The notes beneath the pieces are model-generated. The model did no database searches and was not told the origin of the DNA. It worked only from the letters and a program-made list of their open reading frames with translations. The position numbers and the translations under genes were made by a program. DNA of 64,000 nucleotides, from contig CM040441.1 of assembly GCA_022749755.1 (NCBI GenBank), positions 6,122,890 to 6,186,889 of the forward strand, in the 5' to 3' direction. This DNA comes from Azadirachta indica (lineage: Eukaryota > Streptophyta > Magnoliopsida > Sapindales > Meliaceae). Below, one piece after another: positions 1 through 12,592 of the stretch (its first letter is position 1; each line of letters starts with the position of its first letter).

Positions 1-2059
1 AAAGATATTTTACATTCAAATTCAGGTCGATTTCAGATTTAACCGGACCTAAACTAAACCGATTGAATTCGAGTCAATGTGAAACCAAACTTATTTTATA
101 ATCGAATCGAATTGAATTCGGTTTGATTCAGTTGGGCATTTTTGCTTAGCCTTACTTAAAATTAATCTAAATTATATATTGTTTAATGGGTATTAAATGT
201 TAAGAACATGAGTAATTACGTTCACTAGAAAGCAAGTTGTTACTTTCTTCGAGTCAAAGATAGCGAAACATTAACAAATTGGAAAAAAAAATAAAGATAA
301 AGAAACAAATTAATTATGTCCTATTAGTAGCTTTTACAAGGAAATTAATGTTCCAGACAAAATGTCTTGCATATGTAACTCTAATGTAAATTAATCCATA
401 TTGGTATTGTTTAATTGGATGGCCTGCTTATCTTCTAATTCATTTTGGTATTCTAAATGAACTTCATGTTAATGGAACTCAAATAGATAATAAAATTTAT
501 GTTCACAACACATGCAATCTGATTTTTCTTTTTTCACCTATATATATACATGGATCTATTCAGTTTTAGATTGAGCAATATTGACCTTGGTCTCACATAA
601 CGCTAATTTTGATGATCACAAAATGCACCATCTAATCAAAGAAATGAAATTGGGTTATTCGAGCTCAATTCATGAAGACAAAATACAAGCATAGATGACA
701 GTATTCTTCATTTATTTCATTTGTATAAGTTTGTATTTTTGTAAGTGTGTCATGCGTTGATAGAAATTCATGTTGTTTTATGGATATCATATGTTTTATG
801 AAACCCTAGTCCAAAACGCAAATTTTTGAAACCCCAAACGGGACCAAAATGCTGATTTTGAAACTAGATGGACCTATTTAGAAAGTCAAACTTGGTTCAC
901 TAATAGATTTGATCGAGTGAATAGTGAATAGTGAATAGTGAACAATAGATCGAATGCTTGCAAAATTTGGCAGTAAAGTTGATAGATCGAAGTTGCCATT
1001 AGGTTGATCGAGTTTGTCATTAGGTCGACTGAATCTAGATTTTAAAACTAAACTTATTATATCATTTGGTCAATTGAATTGCACGAAAATTGAATTTCTC
1101 TGTCTCATAATGACTAGTTTTTTAGCAAAATATAAAAAGGGGCTTCTCATTTTATTTTATACAACTTTTTAAGCTTATGTTCAAAAACCCTAAAGTTCAC
1201 AAAGCATTAAACTTACATTGTTGAGCTTAAATTCATGCAAAACACATTAGGATCTCTAAGTGCATTGAACTTCATTATTTACACTTGTAGTGATAAATCT
1301 TGTAAGCTTGTCCTTTATCATTATTGTTCAATTTTGTTATAAGGAAATGAAAGAAGTGGGTCTTTTACTTGTTTAAGTGAGATTAAAAGTACTCATAGCG
1401 TAGATTGTTCAACAAGAATTCTAATGATATCCACGATGACCCAAATAGAAGATGTTTGACAATGGTCTATGGCAGTCAATGGTGTCAATAGTGGTCAATG
1501 GGTAACTCAACTTTAAGTTGTCCAATAGAAAGATGACATGTGAACAAACTTTTGACTATAATTAGGAGAGTAAAATAGTTATTATCCTAACAATACAATG
1601 GCTCTTATTAACAGAATTAATGTCATGAGGGTATTAAGGCATTTTTAAAATAACAAGAAAAGTAATAAGGTATTAGGCCTAATAATTAGGGGGTACCGGC
1701 CATTCTTTCATAAATTAACTAGTGAACTAATAGATCAACAACTAAAATTACAATGATAATTGAAAGAGAAATAAATAAAAACATATGCCATTTCTATGTT
1801 AAATAAGCAAATAAATGATGCATGAATTAATAATTTCTATTTCACTCCTTCAATTTTAATGACCTACGTATTAAGAATGATGTTAGGAACTTATTAATTA
1901 AAACTAATCAAAAGGTATTAGTAAATATTGTGGAGAAATACCGAAAAATATTAAAGATAAAGATGAAATAAAGAATGGTAAAGAAATTCAATTTGCCATT
2001 TTGAACAAATTTGAGAATGAAAAGACTTTTTAACATTGTAATTAATTGACCTAGCAAAT
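1..2059. other. AT-rich intergenic DNA, no gene seen
   Basis: No convincing reading frame was found. A short simple repeat of the 8-mer gtgaatag (about three units) lies near 919-945. The stretch 498-561 (a 'gcaatctgatttttt...ttcacctatatata' block followed by 'ggatct') recurs with mismatches at 11377-11438, so it is a dispersed repeat. The region lies downstream of the receptor kinase, which is on the minus strand. The rest is unassigned. Confidence 0.6.
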
Positions 2060-5000
2060 TTACATGCATAACAATTGACTGACTTTTCGCATAATTGGTC
2101 TACATTCTGGTCTCTTATCAATGCATAGAACGGCAACTTCCATGATTGACATTAGCTTGCCTTGCATGTTGAGTGATGGATGTGGAAGCCGAGTGTCCAA
2201 CATCTCATTAAGTGCTATGTTCATTCTCAAAGATGAACTTGAAGAAAGAAAATCTCCTGGATGCTTCCCCTTGATTACTTCCAATGCTAACACTCCAAAA
2301 CTGTAGACATCGCATTTTTCCGTAACCTTCATTGTGTAAGCAAGTTCTGCAAGTTGGAAGATAAACTCGATCATGAATGCTTTATGGAAGACTTAAAATT
2401 AATAGTATGACAGTAAGTAAGTAAAACATACCTGGTGCAACATATCCATACGTACCAGCAAGCTTAGTCAAATTGAAGGAGCCTGGATTAAGAAATTTCG
2501 CAATTCCGAAATCTGAAACATGGGCCACATATTCTATATCCAACAATATATTATTGCTTGATATATCCCGATGGACAATTGGTGGGAAACAATCATGGTG
2601 CAAGTAAGACAAGGCATTAGCTACACCTTCTATTAAATTCGTTCTCATTTTCCAACCAAATTTGTTTGCTTCTGCATCATTATTCAAGATTGCGGCTAAG
2701 CTTCCTTGTTGAAGATATTCATAAACTAGAAAAGAGTGTCGGGGATGTGAACAAAAACCATGAAACTTGACAATATTTCGATGCCGAATATTTGTTAATG
2801 CATTAATTTCACTCAAGAATACTTGTTGATCTGCAATCTCATCTGAAACTGGTGAGTGAAATTTCTTAACTGCTATAATATCTCCAGAAGGCAGCTTAGC
2901 CTTGTAAACACTTGCTTGTCCACCTTTACCGATAAAATACTCATTGTCAAAATCATTTGTGGCTTTAATGATTTCTTCGTACATGATTTTCCCTTCAAAA
3001 GTCAATACTGAACACAATCCTGGATTATTCACATGATTGCTTTTTGGTTCACCTGAGCACTTTTTCCTTCTTCGAAAAAAGAATATTACAGTCATGACAA
3101 TTGAAACACAAATTGCTCCTAAAACAAAAAGAACAATTAAAAGCCTTTTTTTCTTTGAAGGCTATTTATGTGAAGTGAAAGATACGCAAGATGGCAATCC
3201 TTTAACATTACCACATAGCCCTTTATTGCCTTGTAAAGCTTCAATCGTAGCATCTTGAAATGCTTTGCTATTAGGAATAGGACCTTCAAAGTTATTATAG
3301 GATATGTCAATCCTTGACAGGCCATGCATTCCTTCAAAGCATTGTGGAATTAAACCAGAGAGATTGTTATAAGAAAGATTTAAATTTTCGACACTATTTA
3401 AATTGCATATTTGATGCGGTATCTCTCCTATCAGACAGTTATAACTTAAATCTAACTCTGAAAGATGAATCAATTTTGCTAACTCAACTGGAATTTTTTG
3501 GTTAAATTGGTTATAGCTCAAGTTCAAATAGTGCAATTTTAACAAGTTGCCTACACTTTTCGGGATCGAGTCTCCTAATATATTTGCAAACAAGTCTAGA
3601 TGCTCAAGTTCATTGAGGAGGCTAAGTGCTCGAGGCAGACGCCCAGAAAGTTGATTTTCTCTAAAAATGAGTTTGTTTAGAGAAGATAACCTTCCAAGTT
3701 CCTGTGGAATTTCTCCTACAATATGATTTGAAGAAAGATCAAGTTCATGTAATGCAGATGAATTTCCAATCTTAGATGTTATGCTTCCAGTGATATTATT
3801 GATCGAAGCATTCAATGTCTCTAATGTTGGAAAATTTTCCCAAATAGAAGAAATTTCACCAGAAAAGTTGTTGTTGCTAAAATCTTAGAAATTCAAGCTT
3901 GGATATATGCCAAAATCTTCAGAAACATTTCCACCCAAATGGTTCTGCTCCAGACGTAATCTAACCAGGCTTTTGCAATATCTTAAATCTTTTGGGATTC
4001 GACCGACAAAATGATTGTTACTAATAGTAAATTTCTCTAAAGATCCACTTCGGCAGATATTATTGGGTAAAGAACCACTAAACTTGTTATCAACTAACTG
4101 TAGGACACTCCACATTTGTTTTCCCATTTCTTGAGGAATAGAACCAGAAAGTTGATTACTAGTAAGGAATAAAGTTGTTAATTTACTCAAGTTACCTAAA
4201 GAAAGAGGGATTGAACCACTAAATTGATTATTGCTTAAGTCCAACTCAACAAGGGACTTCAAAGATCCTATTTCATCAGGAATAGAATTAGAAAGCTCAT
4301 TGTCTTGAAAATATAAAGTCACTAAATTACTCATATTAGCAATTGAATAAGGAATGACACCATTAAGATAATTTTCACTTAATTCTATATCTAAAAGAGA
4401 CTTTAAGTTACCTATGAATGGAGGTATGGAACCAAAAAGTGAATTATTATAAAGATACAAGGTAGCCAAGTTACTCAAGTTACATAAAGAAAGAGGGATT
4501 GGACCACTAAGTTGATTATTGCTCAATTCCAAATCAACAAGTGACTTCAAAGATCCAATTTCAACAGGAATAGAACTAGAAAGCTCATTGTCATTAAAGT
4601 ATAAATTCCTTAAATTACTCAGATTACCAATCAAAGGAGAAATGACACCACTAAGATGATTTTTACTCAATTCTAAATCCAAAAGAGATTTTAAGTAACC
4701 TATGAATGGAGGTATGAAACCAAAAAGTGAGTTATTATAAAGATACAAGGTAGCCAAGTTACTCAAGTTACCTAAGGAAAGAGGGATTTGACCTCTAAGT
4801 TGATTACTGTCCAATTCCAAATCAACAAGGAACTTTAAAGATCCTATTTCATCAGGAATAGAACCAGTAAGCTCATTTTCAAAGATGTATAAAACCCTTA
4901 AATTACTTAGATTACCAATTGAAGGAGGAATAACACCAATGAGAGAATTTGTGTCTAATGCTAGCTTTGAAAGAGACTTCAAATTTCCTACCTCTTGTGG

Positions 5001-5516
5001 AATTTAACCATTTAACTGATTCATATGAATGTTAAGCAACTTTAAAAGAGTTAGTTGGGCAATTTCTGATGGTATTTTTCCAGACAATTGATTTGCTCCT
5101 AAATCAAGGTACTTGAGTTTCGTAAGGTTACCAATTTGAGGTGGAATGATACCAAAGAATCTATTGTTGTTGAGATTAAGATACACAAGATAAGGAAATG
5201 ATGAGAATGAGAAGTTATGAAGTGTACCTTTTAAACCTGTGTTTGTCAGGTTTATACCTATGACTCTTCTGAATTGATTGCAATAAATTCCTAACCAAGA
5301 GCACACGTTTATTTGGGTGAAATTATCAGGAGGATGAAGAGTCCATGAATGCAAAAGAGAATGGTTTTGGTTTTGATCAAAGCTTGTTTTCCATTTGAGA
5401 AGGGCATTTCTTTCTTCAACAGAATCAGAAGAAACGGGAAGTGAAAAGTTCAACAAGGGAATTAGGATTAGAGAAACAAAAGAGAAAGCTATTAGATTAT
5501 TATCTAACGATCCCAT
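2060..5516 (-). pseudogene. LRR receptor-like kinase pseudogene (MIK2/At1g35710-like, subfamily XII-type)
   Basis: This is a plasma-membrane LRR receptor kinase by family. Exon 1 is 5516-2432, the intron is 2431-2347 (85 bp; AG|GTATGT donor, GCAG acceptor) and exon 2 is 2346-2060; joining them restores [10 protein letters not shown]. The frame spans 1,123 codons. In order it has a signal peptide (MGSLDNNLIAFSF), an LRRNT (ERNALLKWK...CSWLGIYC), about two dozen 24-residue LRRs, one TM helix (LLIVLFVLGAICVSIVM, about 3135-3080), then a Ser/Thr kinase with GKGGQASVY loop, AVKK lysine, HRDISSNN catalytic loop, DFG and APE. Three nonsense codons interrupt a frame that is otherwise open and never shifts: TAA 5006-5004 in LNG*IP, TAA 3887-3885 in LNF*DFS, and TAG 3164-3162 in HK*PSKKK just before the TM. 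The ATG at 5516 is preferred because the slightly longer frame opens with GTG. Translation should stop after 170 residues, so it is probably a young pseudogene. Confidence 0.88.
4221..4796 (-). repeat. 288-bp four-LRR block duplicated in tandem inside the receptor kinase
   Basis: Two consecutive 96-residue blocks (4796-4509 and 4508-4221) match closely. Each begins with a G.IPLSL.NLSNLATLYLYNN segment and ends with EIGSLKSLVDLELSNNQ or a variant. A partial block lies on each side (4982-4797 and from 4220 down). Each block holds four 24-residue LRRs, so the ectodomain seems to have grown by unequal crossing-over in units of four repeats rather than one. Confidence 0.75.
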
Positions 5517-7189
5517 TGATTCCACAATGAATAATTGTGTGACACAGGTGAGCTGACAACCTGATGCAAAAGCATAAGAAAATAGACACGAATATTAGAG
5601 AGTAATATTAAATAAATAAATAAGGACACTAATTAACTTGCAGTCATGAAGGCCTCTAAAGTCAAGTTAGTCTAACACCTTGACTTCATTTAATTTTTAA
5701 GTCAAGCTAGCTTGTGTGTTTGCGCTTATAGGGCGGTGTAGCTGTGGAGTGTGGTTAGGGTAATGTTTTTTCTTTCGTATGTTTTGTTTTGTATTGTCAA
5801 ATCTCGATGGACGAGGAAATTTTAAATTTATATAAGAATATTTGCAAGAATTATTTAATATTTCCAAACATAGTCACTTAGGTCCGTACCACTTCAGAAC
5901 TTAGTAAGGAATTTCTTATTTTAGCCTGTCTAATTGGCCACCATCAACTTGAATTTGCTTAATAGAATTTTCAAGAGAGTATTCACAGTTCTAAGCTTAA
6001 CGTTAGAGAATAAATAACGTTAACTCTGGTCTTTTGGTGCGCGCAAACGTGCATGTGTATATGTATGTGTATATATATGTATTTGACATTTATATTAGAT
6101 TAAAGTATTGGATTTTTTCATGTATGGACTGACTAGTATACCCTTACATTGTCAGTTATACAAAATTGATCTCATACAAAATTCCCCTTTTAAACTAGAT
6201 AGAAGTCGATTTATTTAGAAGTTGATTTATTTGTCAAAGTTTAAATTAACATTTAATAAGGACTTGGTTGCAAACAGCCAACTTCATGATATCCAACGTA
6301 CGTAGACTTGTCAATTCAATTCTCCGTGTGAGGGGAAAAGTCAGTTCAAGAAAAAAAAAAAATTGACAGATATAATTACCTATATAATTCACATAATATT
6401 ATATAGTATTTCATTAAATTAAAAAAAAAAACATTTTGGAATATTTCTTAAATAAAGTGGTAAATAGGTTTACATTCATGTTCACCAATGATCAACAATG
6501 AAAATTTGCACAATCTTAAATCTGTTTATTTCACATATAAACAATAGATCATATAATGAAGCTACTAGAAAAATAAATAAATGACTCTAATTAAATTCAT
6601 GTCTTGGAGCCCTGTGAAGTAGATTGTCATTGCTATATCCTTGTCTAGAACCTTGACTTATTACGTTTTTTGTTTTGGTTCCCGCTGGACGAGAAAATAT
6701 ATATGCTGATGGGTTAAATACTGCCCTTTAGCTCTACAAATTCAGACAAATATTGTTTCAATCAAAATATAAAATCATTTAATTAATGAAAATAAATAAT
6801 TTTATATAATAATATTATATTAATCTATATTCCACAATTTTGTAAAAATAACAATCTCTGTGAATTAAAGCTATAAAAATTATATTTATGCTAGTTATAA
6901 CACAAATATTTAATAACAATAAACTTACTAAAACAATAGCGCGTGGATTAGTTCGTATATAAACTTTTTTTGTCTTTGTTTAGAGTGAATTTTTTATAGT
7001 AAGGATAATTTTGATAAAATGAGTCATTTACATTTCATTAAACGAAAAAAAAATATTAACTGCCTTCCTTATTTCGGGACTCATTTCTAACTATTTCAAA
7101 TATACCGTTTACTTTACTAATTATTAATATTTTAGGTCAGGCTAGATCTTTTTTAATTGAAAAAAAGAAAGAAGGTAATATGTACACTA
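5517..7189. other. Upstream region of the receptor kinase, member of a local repeat family
   Basis: No gene is visible. Positions 5611-5796 match 8441-8645 (the block containing 'aggcctctaaa' followed by 'cttgacttcatttaatttt'). Positions 6475-7189 match 9805-10570 and more weakly 9300-9660. Because the segment abuts the kinase start, the extra copies further right may be promoter regions left by lost tandem kinase copies. That is inference. Confidence 0.6.
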
Positions 7190-7240
7190 AGGGCTTGTTT
7201 ATCTTTTGGCTGAAATCTGAGTATAATTACTCAGATGTTC
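6475..7240. repeat. Local non-coding repeat, copy 1
   Basis: It shares many blocks, in the same order, with copy 3 (9805-10570). Examples are 'aaaaataaataaatg.ctct.attaaattca', 'ggagccct', 'attgtttcaat', 'ataataacaa.aaacttac' and 'ccttattt..ggact', followed by a Gly/Ala-like 'ttttaggtcaggcta' tail. Orientation is the same. Both copies carry many substitutions and indels, so the duplication is old. Confidence 0.65.
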
Positions 7241-7815
7241 AAGACTCTTTTGTTTTCTAACTTATATTTGAATATTTATTAAAAATATTTGAATATAATT
7301 AAATTAAAATTTTTTATTTAAATTTCAATAATCAAATATCTGAATAATTTAATATTTTTATTTATTAAAAATATCCCTATTTTATTAGTTTATTTATTGA
7401 TAAAATTAAAATTCTAGTTAACTAATTTTGACGAGTCTCTTTTCTATCGTTGATGTCCTTTCTTTGTCTTCTCAACTCTCTTTTCAATTCTCACTTATAA
7501 GTTATTTAAAAAAATCATATATCAAATAAAAAAATAATGGATATACGAATATAATTTATTAAAAAAATTTATTTTTATATATTATTATGTTAATATAATC
7601 AAAATTAACATATAATATAACTATATTATTTAAAAGTATAAATATGTCAAAATATCAATTTTTAAACTTTTTATTTTAGAAAAACAAATAACTTAATACT
7701 TAGTTTTAGATATAAAATAAATATATTATTCAGATTCATATTTCAATTAAATTCATATTTAAACCATCTTTAGAGTTCAGACAAAAGAAATAAATATTAC
7801 CTAAGACTTGAAAGT
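7190..7815. mobile_element. Possible non-autonomous AT-rich element (MITE-like)
   Basis: The left end reads 'cttgtttatcttttggctgaaatct'. The right end, reverse-complemented, reads 'aatatttatttcttttgtctgaactct', which suggests short imperfect terminal inverted repeats. The right end ('tttcaattaaattcatattt...taaata..acctaa') recurs at about 58690-58765. There is no coding capacity. The family is not identified and the exact ends are uncertain. Confidence 0.35.
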
Positions 7816-8440
7816 TGTATTTTATTCAAGTATTCAAAACTTAATTATTGGTAAAACATATTAGTACAAGAGAGTTTGTATGATAAAAATTATTTTTTAT
7901 GTATATATATATATATATTCAAATGATTATTAACATAATACCGCAATTCATGAATATGGAAGTGAAATTTCGTAGGCTGCAAAAAAGAGGTGGTTGGAAG
8001 TAATCCATGGTTATTTTGAAAACAGCCAAAATTAGCATATGTGTTGAGAGAAAATTTTTTAAAACATCCAAAATTAACATATGAGTTGAGAGACAATTTT
8101 AGCTAACTTAAACGTTTAACATCATTTATATATTCATTTAATTAAATTTTATCATGCATATTTTTAAATTAAATCTAATTAATTATAATTAACAATTTCT
8201 TGTATCTTTTTCAACCATTAAATTTATATTCTTTTAATAGTTGAGATTAAATTTAATTTATATATATAATTAATATATGATTAATGTACTATAATTGCCA
8301 TACAAATGATATATGATTTCAATCATTTAAAGAGAAACATTTGATTAATATGTATTTTTTACTAACTAAATCAATGATAAAATTATATAAAAATTATATA
8401 AATTTAATACAAATTTTAATTGTTAATATTATTATAAACA
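7816..8440. other. AT-rich intergenic DNA
   Basis: No gene is supported. A short direct duplication near 8005-8095 (two copies of a block containing 'ccaaaatta.catatg.gttgagaga.aattt') produces a small spurious reading frame with a repeated peptide. A TA run lies near 7903-7917. Confidence 0.55.
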
Positions 8441-8498
8441 AATAAAGGATACTGATTAACTTGAAGTGGGGGAGGCCTCTAAATTCAAGCTAGCTTAG

Positions 8499-9137
8499 CA
8501 TCTTGACTTCATTTAATTTCTAACTCAAAGCAGCTTGTGTCTTTGTGCGTATGCATGGGGTAGCGTAGCTGCGGAGTGGAGGTAGGAGTAATGTTTTTTT
8601 ATTTTTTTTTATTTTTTATTCTTTATTTCTTATGCTGTTTTGTTTTGTATGCATCTTGACTTCATTTAATTTCAAAGTCAAGGCAGCTTGTGTGTTTATG
8701 CGTATACATGGGGTAGTGTAGCTGTGGAGTGGAGGTAGGGGTAACGGTTTTTTTTTTTTTTTTCTTTCTTATGTTTTTTGGTTTTATTTTCTATGCATCT
8801 TGACTTCATTTAATTTCAAAGTCAAGGCAGCTTGTGTGTTTATGCGTATACATGGGGTAGTGTAGCTGTGGAGTGGAGGTAGGGGTAACGTTTTTTTTTT
8901 TCTTTCTTATGTTTTTTGGTTTTATTTTCTAATCATCTTGACTTCATTTAATTTCTAAGTCTTGTGTTTGTGCGTATGCATCGTCTGGTGCAGCTTTGGA
9001 GTGGTGGTAGGGGTAATGTTTTTTCTTTCTTATGTTGTTTTGTTTTGTTTTGTATGCATCTTGACTTCATTTAATTTTTAAGTCTTGTGTGTTTGTGCGT
9101 ATGCATGGGTGCCGTAGCTTTGGAGTGGAGGTAAGGC
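8499..9137. repeat. Minisatellite of about 140-bp units, roughly 4.6 copies
   Basis: Units start with 'catcttgacttcatttaatt' at 8499, 8652, 8796, 8934 and 9058, giving unit lengths of 153, 144, 138 and 124 bp. Each unit continues with 'gcttgtgtgttt.tgcgtat', 'atggggta.' and 'gtggagtggaggtagggg', then a T-rich tract of variable length that explains most of the size difference. A single related unit lies at 5677-5796 beside the receptor kinase start, so the array probably grew from that upstream sequence. Confidence 0.85.
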
Positions 9138-9299
9138 TGGTTCTGTGTGGTAATTATGTATAAATTGGTTATATTATTTTAATAAACATATAAAATTAGT
9201 ATAATTTAAAAATAAATAATTTAATTAATATTACATTGGTACAGTAATGTTAGGTTAGTTTTTATCTCATAAATTTATGAAGAAATTGTCTAAGTTAAT

Positions 9300-9660
9300 T
9301 AAGACTATAAACATTGTATATGGACTACTTAAATATATATTTAATAACAATAACGAAATAAAATGTAAGAATAATATGGTGGACTATGAAAAATATGAGT
9401 CTTTTTCATTTTAATAGATCGGAAATATGTCAATTATATTTCTTATTTTTAGATTGCTGACTTTTTCAAATATATCATTTACTTTTCTTTTTGCTGACTA
9501 TTAATTTTTTAGTTCTGACCTGATTTATTTTAATTAAAAAAATGAAAGACATTTTTTGCACACTAGACTTAATAGCTGAATTTCATGTTCGAGGATTCAA
9601 ACCTTAATTATTAGTAAAAGGAATTAGTATGAGCGAGTTTTACATAATAGATTTACTTTA
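9300..9660. repeat. Local non-coding repeat, copy 2 (partial)
   Basis: It matches the second half of copies 1 and 3: 'tatttaataacaataac', 'tttcttatttttag.ttgct', 'caaatatatcatttacttt', 'attaattttttag', then a tail with 'acactaga.tta..agctg.attt'. It lies immediately right of the minisatellite. Confidence 0.5.
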
Positions 9661-9804
9661 TGTATGTATATAATAACACAATGGGATAGCCGAAGTGGAA
9701 ATAAAATAATATATGAGGAAGGCCTTGGAGAGGGATGTTACTAAAAGAGAAGGGGAAGAATTACAAAAGAAATTAAGCTCATGAGCAAAGACAACGAATC
9801 AAAT

Positions 9805-10570
9805 AAATTACACTCACCAATCAACAATGAACTTATACAATTTTTTAATTTGCTTATTACACGTTTAGTCAATAGATATACAATACAATAATGCTATTAA
9901 TAATAACTGATACTGGAAAAATAAATAAATGGCTCTGATTAAATTCACTCATGGAGCCCTTTGATGTAAACTGGTTTAACTTTCTATGTCAAGCTAACTT
10001 AAATGGGGTGGTCATTCTCGGAGTGCGTTTCTGTCTTCTCAATTTTGTTTTGTTTGGCAACCGATGGACAAGGAAATTTATATGGTGATGGATAGCAATA
10101 TTGGCCATTCGCTCTACCAATGCAAATAATATTGTTTCAATAAAATCAATAATTTTGATGTATAATAGGTTTATACAATAATATTATATCAATTTATATC
10201 TCATAATTTATATAAAAATTTATTTTTTGAGAATTAAGACTGTGAACACTATTTTTATACTGGTTATAACAAAAATATCTAATAACAACAAACTTACAAA
10301 GATAGTAGGGTAGAATAGCTCTTATAAGATTTTTTTCTTTAGAAATAATCTTATAGTACGGATAATTTTGACAAAATAAGTTATTTATATTTCAAAAAAT
10401 GGGAAAAATAACAATTACTTTCCTTATTTTTGGACTGCTTTCTAATTGCTTCGAATATATCATTTATTTTACTGTTAATTTTTTCGTTAATTATTAATTT
10501 TTTAGGCCGGGCCAAACTTTCCTTTGATTGAAAAAGAAGAAGAAGGTAATATTAGACTTGAAAGCTGGAT
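9805..10570. repeat. Local non-coding repeat, copy 3
   Basis: It is the full-length counterpart of copy 1 (6475-7240) in the same orientation, as described there. No reading frame is conserved between the copies, so the shared element is non-coding. Confidence 0.6.
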
Positions 10571-11450
10571 TTAACATTTAAGGATTTCAATTAACTCTAA
10601 TTATTGATAAAATAAATTAGTGCGAGTGAATAATATAACATAATCGGTGCACAGAGTTTTTAATGTATAAATAATGTAAGAAATTTACAGACAAATATTT
10701 TTTATCCTCAGGTCCTTTAACTACCACACGGGATTACATCATTATATTATGTTAGTCTTTATTACTGTAGTTTTGCAAAATCGTGTTGTGGGGGATATCA
10801 CTACATTATAGTAGTATTGCGAGATACCATAAATCAGGTGAAAAAGCGTGGACTATAATAGACAAGAACTTACATATTTTTCTCATAATTGCAGAAACGT
10901 GAAAGATACAAGGTCTTAATATATCATAAAAATAATAAAATTGTTTATTGGAGAATAAACTTTTGGTTTGTTTTACACATTAAGCCGAGCTCCAAGCTAG
11001 CCCAATGAATTGCAGAATCACAGGTCCAAGCAACAACTACCATTGCTGTTTGATGACTATAATCTTATTTTTATTTTAAAATTCTCCAGTGAATATAGCG
11101 CAAGAGCTGAATATTTCACAACTGCAAACGACTATTTTGCTGAACAATTTATTGTAATATTTTATTTAAGATAATTATCAATTGGGCAATGCAAAAGAAA
11201 CCTCTGAGGAGTAGAGGTCTCTTAAATACAAAAAATCTTATATTGATTTAAAAATTATTACACTACAGCAATTTTTTTTTATCCAACACGCTTTATAGTT
11301 AATTTTAACCAGTTCTAAGTGATAATGTGGTGTAACCCTACATACTTTATTTATTGGAACTCGAACATATATTAAAATTTGTAGTCACAATGTACGCAAT
11401 CTGATTTTTTTTTCACCTATATATACACGGATCTGTTTGGGAGGATGGAC
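10571..11450. other. Intergenic DNA, nothing recognised
   Basis: No gene or clear repeat was recognised except the short dispersed block 11377-11438 (counterpart at 498-561). It forms the left flank of the decayed gypsy element. Confidence 0.5.
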
Positions 11451-11639
11451 TCAGGTCCAGAACCTGATATTTAGAACATGAGCTCGGCTTATAGAATTGG
11501 CAGTCTTCATAATAAGCCATCTTAACACTTGGTTAATCACTCTTGATGCTGGACTGACCATGATCAGGTTGGATCCGACGAGATTATGCTCAGACGTTCT
11601 ACGAAAGAAGCTCAACCAAAAGAAATCCTTAGCAAATTT

Positions 11640-12050
11640 CTAAGAATTGAAAGACTGCTTGGCAAATTTGCTTCGTCTGGCTATTTCGCTAATTGGGGAC
11701 ACATTATATTTGTACATAGCGGCAGCTGACTATGCGGTGAGTTTGATGTTGGTTAAGGAAGACAAAGGAACACACCGACTAATCTACTCTCCCCAATAGA
11801 AGCTAACCCTAGCATTGGTGGTGGCGGCTCAAAAGCTCTGGCCATACTTCTAAGAGCACACTGTAGTAGTTCTCACCGATCAACCACTGCAGCAGATATT
11901 ACACATGTTAGACCTCTTTGAAAGATTGATCAAATGATCATTTAAATTCATTGATTCGACATCGATTACTAACCTCGCAAAGCTATCAAAGCCTAAGCAC
12001 TGGCAGATTTTATTGCAGAAAGATCAGTTTCGAAAGAGATGATGATATGA
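11640..12050 (+). pseudogene. gypsy reverse transcriptase tail and first RNase H domain
   Basis: Translation gives GDTLYLYIAAADYAVSLML, then KEDKGTHRLIYSPQ, ALVVAAQKLWPYF, HTVVVLTDQPLQQIL and KLSKPKHWQILL, the usual signature of gypsy RT/RNase H (family consensus: ALVVAARKLRPYF and VVLTDQPL). Several stop codons interrupt it. The polymerase core upstream, with its YxDD motif, was not found, so the element is 5'-truncated. Confidence 0.75.
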
Positions 12051-12190
12051 AAAGTGGGAAAACCAACGATGCCTTCTGATATTAGGAGTGTGATGTTAGG
12101 TGAACAATCCGCTCAGAATTGCTTTGTGGAAATAAAAATCAATGGTGTCCCATTATTTGAAGATACCGCTGAGTAGGTTGAGAAGGAGGA

Positions 12191-12592
12191 ATGAGAAGAT
12201 TCAGAATTGTGGCGTTATATGTAGATGGGGCATCAAATGCTCAAGGTGAAGGAGCTAGCATTATCCTGATCGCACCAAAGAATGAGGAATTAGCCTATGC
12301 TCTACATTTCAATTTTATGGTAACTAACAATAAAGCAAAGTATGAAGCTTTATCGGTGGGACTTAGCCTAAATCTATCAGTTGCAGCAGAGCACCTTGAA
12401 GCAAAGGGAGATTCACAATTGGTGATAAATCAGGTCTTTGGCAAATTTCAAGCAAAAGGCAAAAGCATGATCATTTATCTGAGTAGAGTAATGGAGCTAG
12501 TAAAGCACTTTAGGACAGTCGTAATAACCCAGATTTCCCGAAGGGAAAATACCAAAGTGAATGCTTTAGCCAAATTAGCTTCAACGCTATAA
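12191..12592 (+). pseudogene. gypsy second RNase H domain (133-codon open remnant)
   Basis: This is an RNase H-fold domain of the Tat-type second RNase H. LYVDGASNAQGEGAS carries the first Asp, NNKAKYEALSVGL covers the usual NNEAEYEAL motif, and AKGDSQLVINQV carries the next Asp. The motif Glu residues of NNEAEYEAL are Lys here, so a key acidic ligand is probably lost and the domain should be inactive even though 133 codons remain open. It sits between the first RNase H and integrase. Confidence 0.8.

Noticed and set aside
1300..1440. Possible LTR end near the left edge
   Set aside because: It has a general LTR feel (alternating short direct motifs) but no TG...CA pair, primer site or polypurine tract could be shown.
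7890..8096. 68-codon minus-strand frame with a repeated NFGCF peptide
   Set aside because: The repetition comes from a short duplicated AT-rich block and there is no family match.
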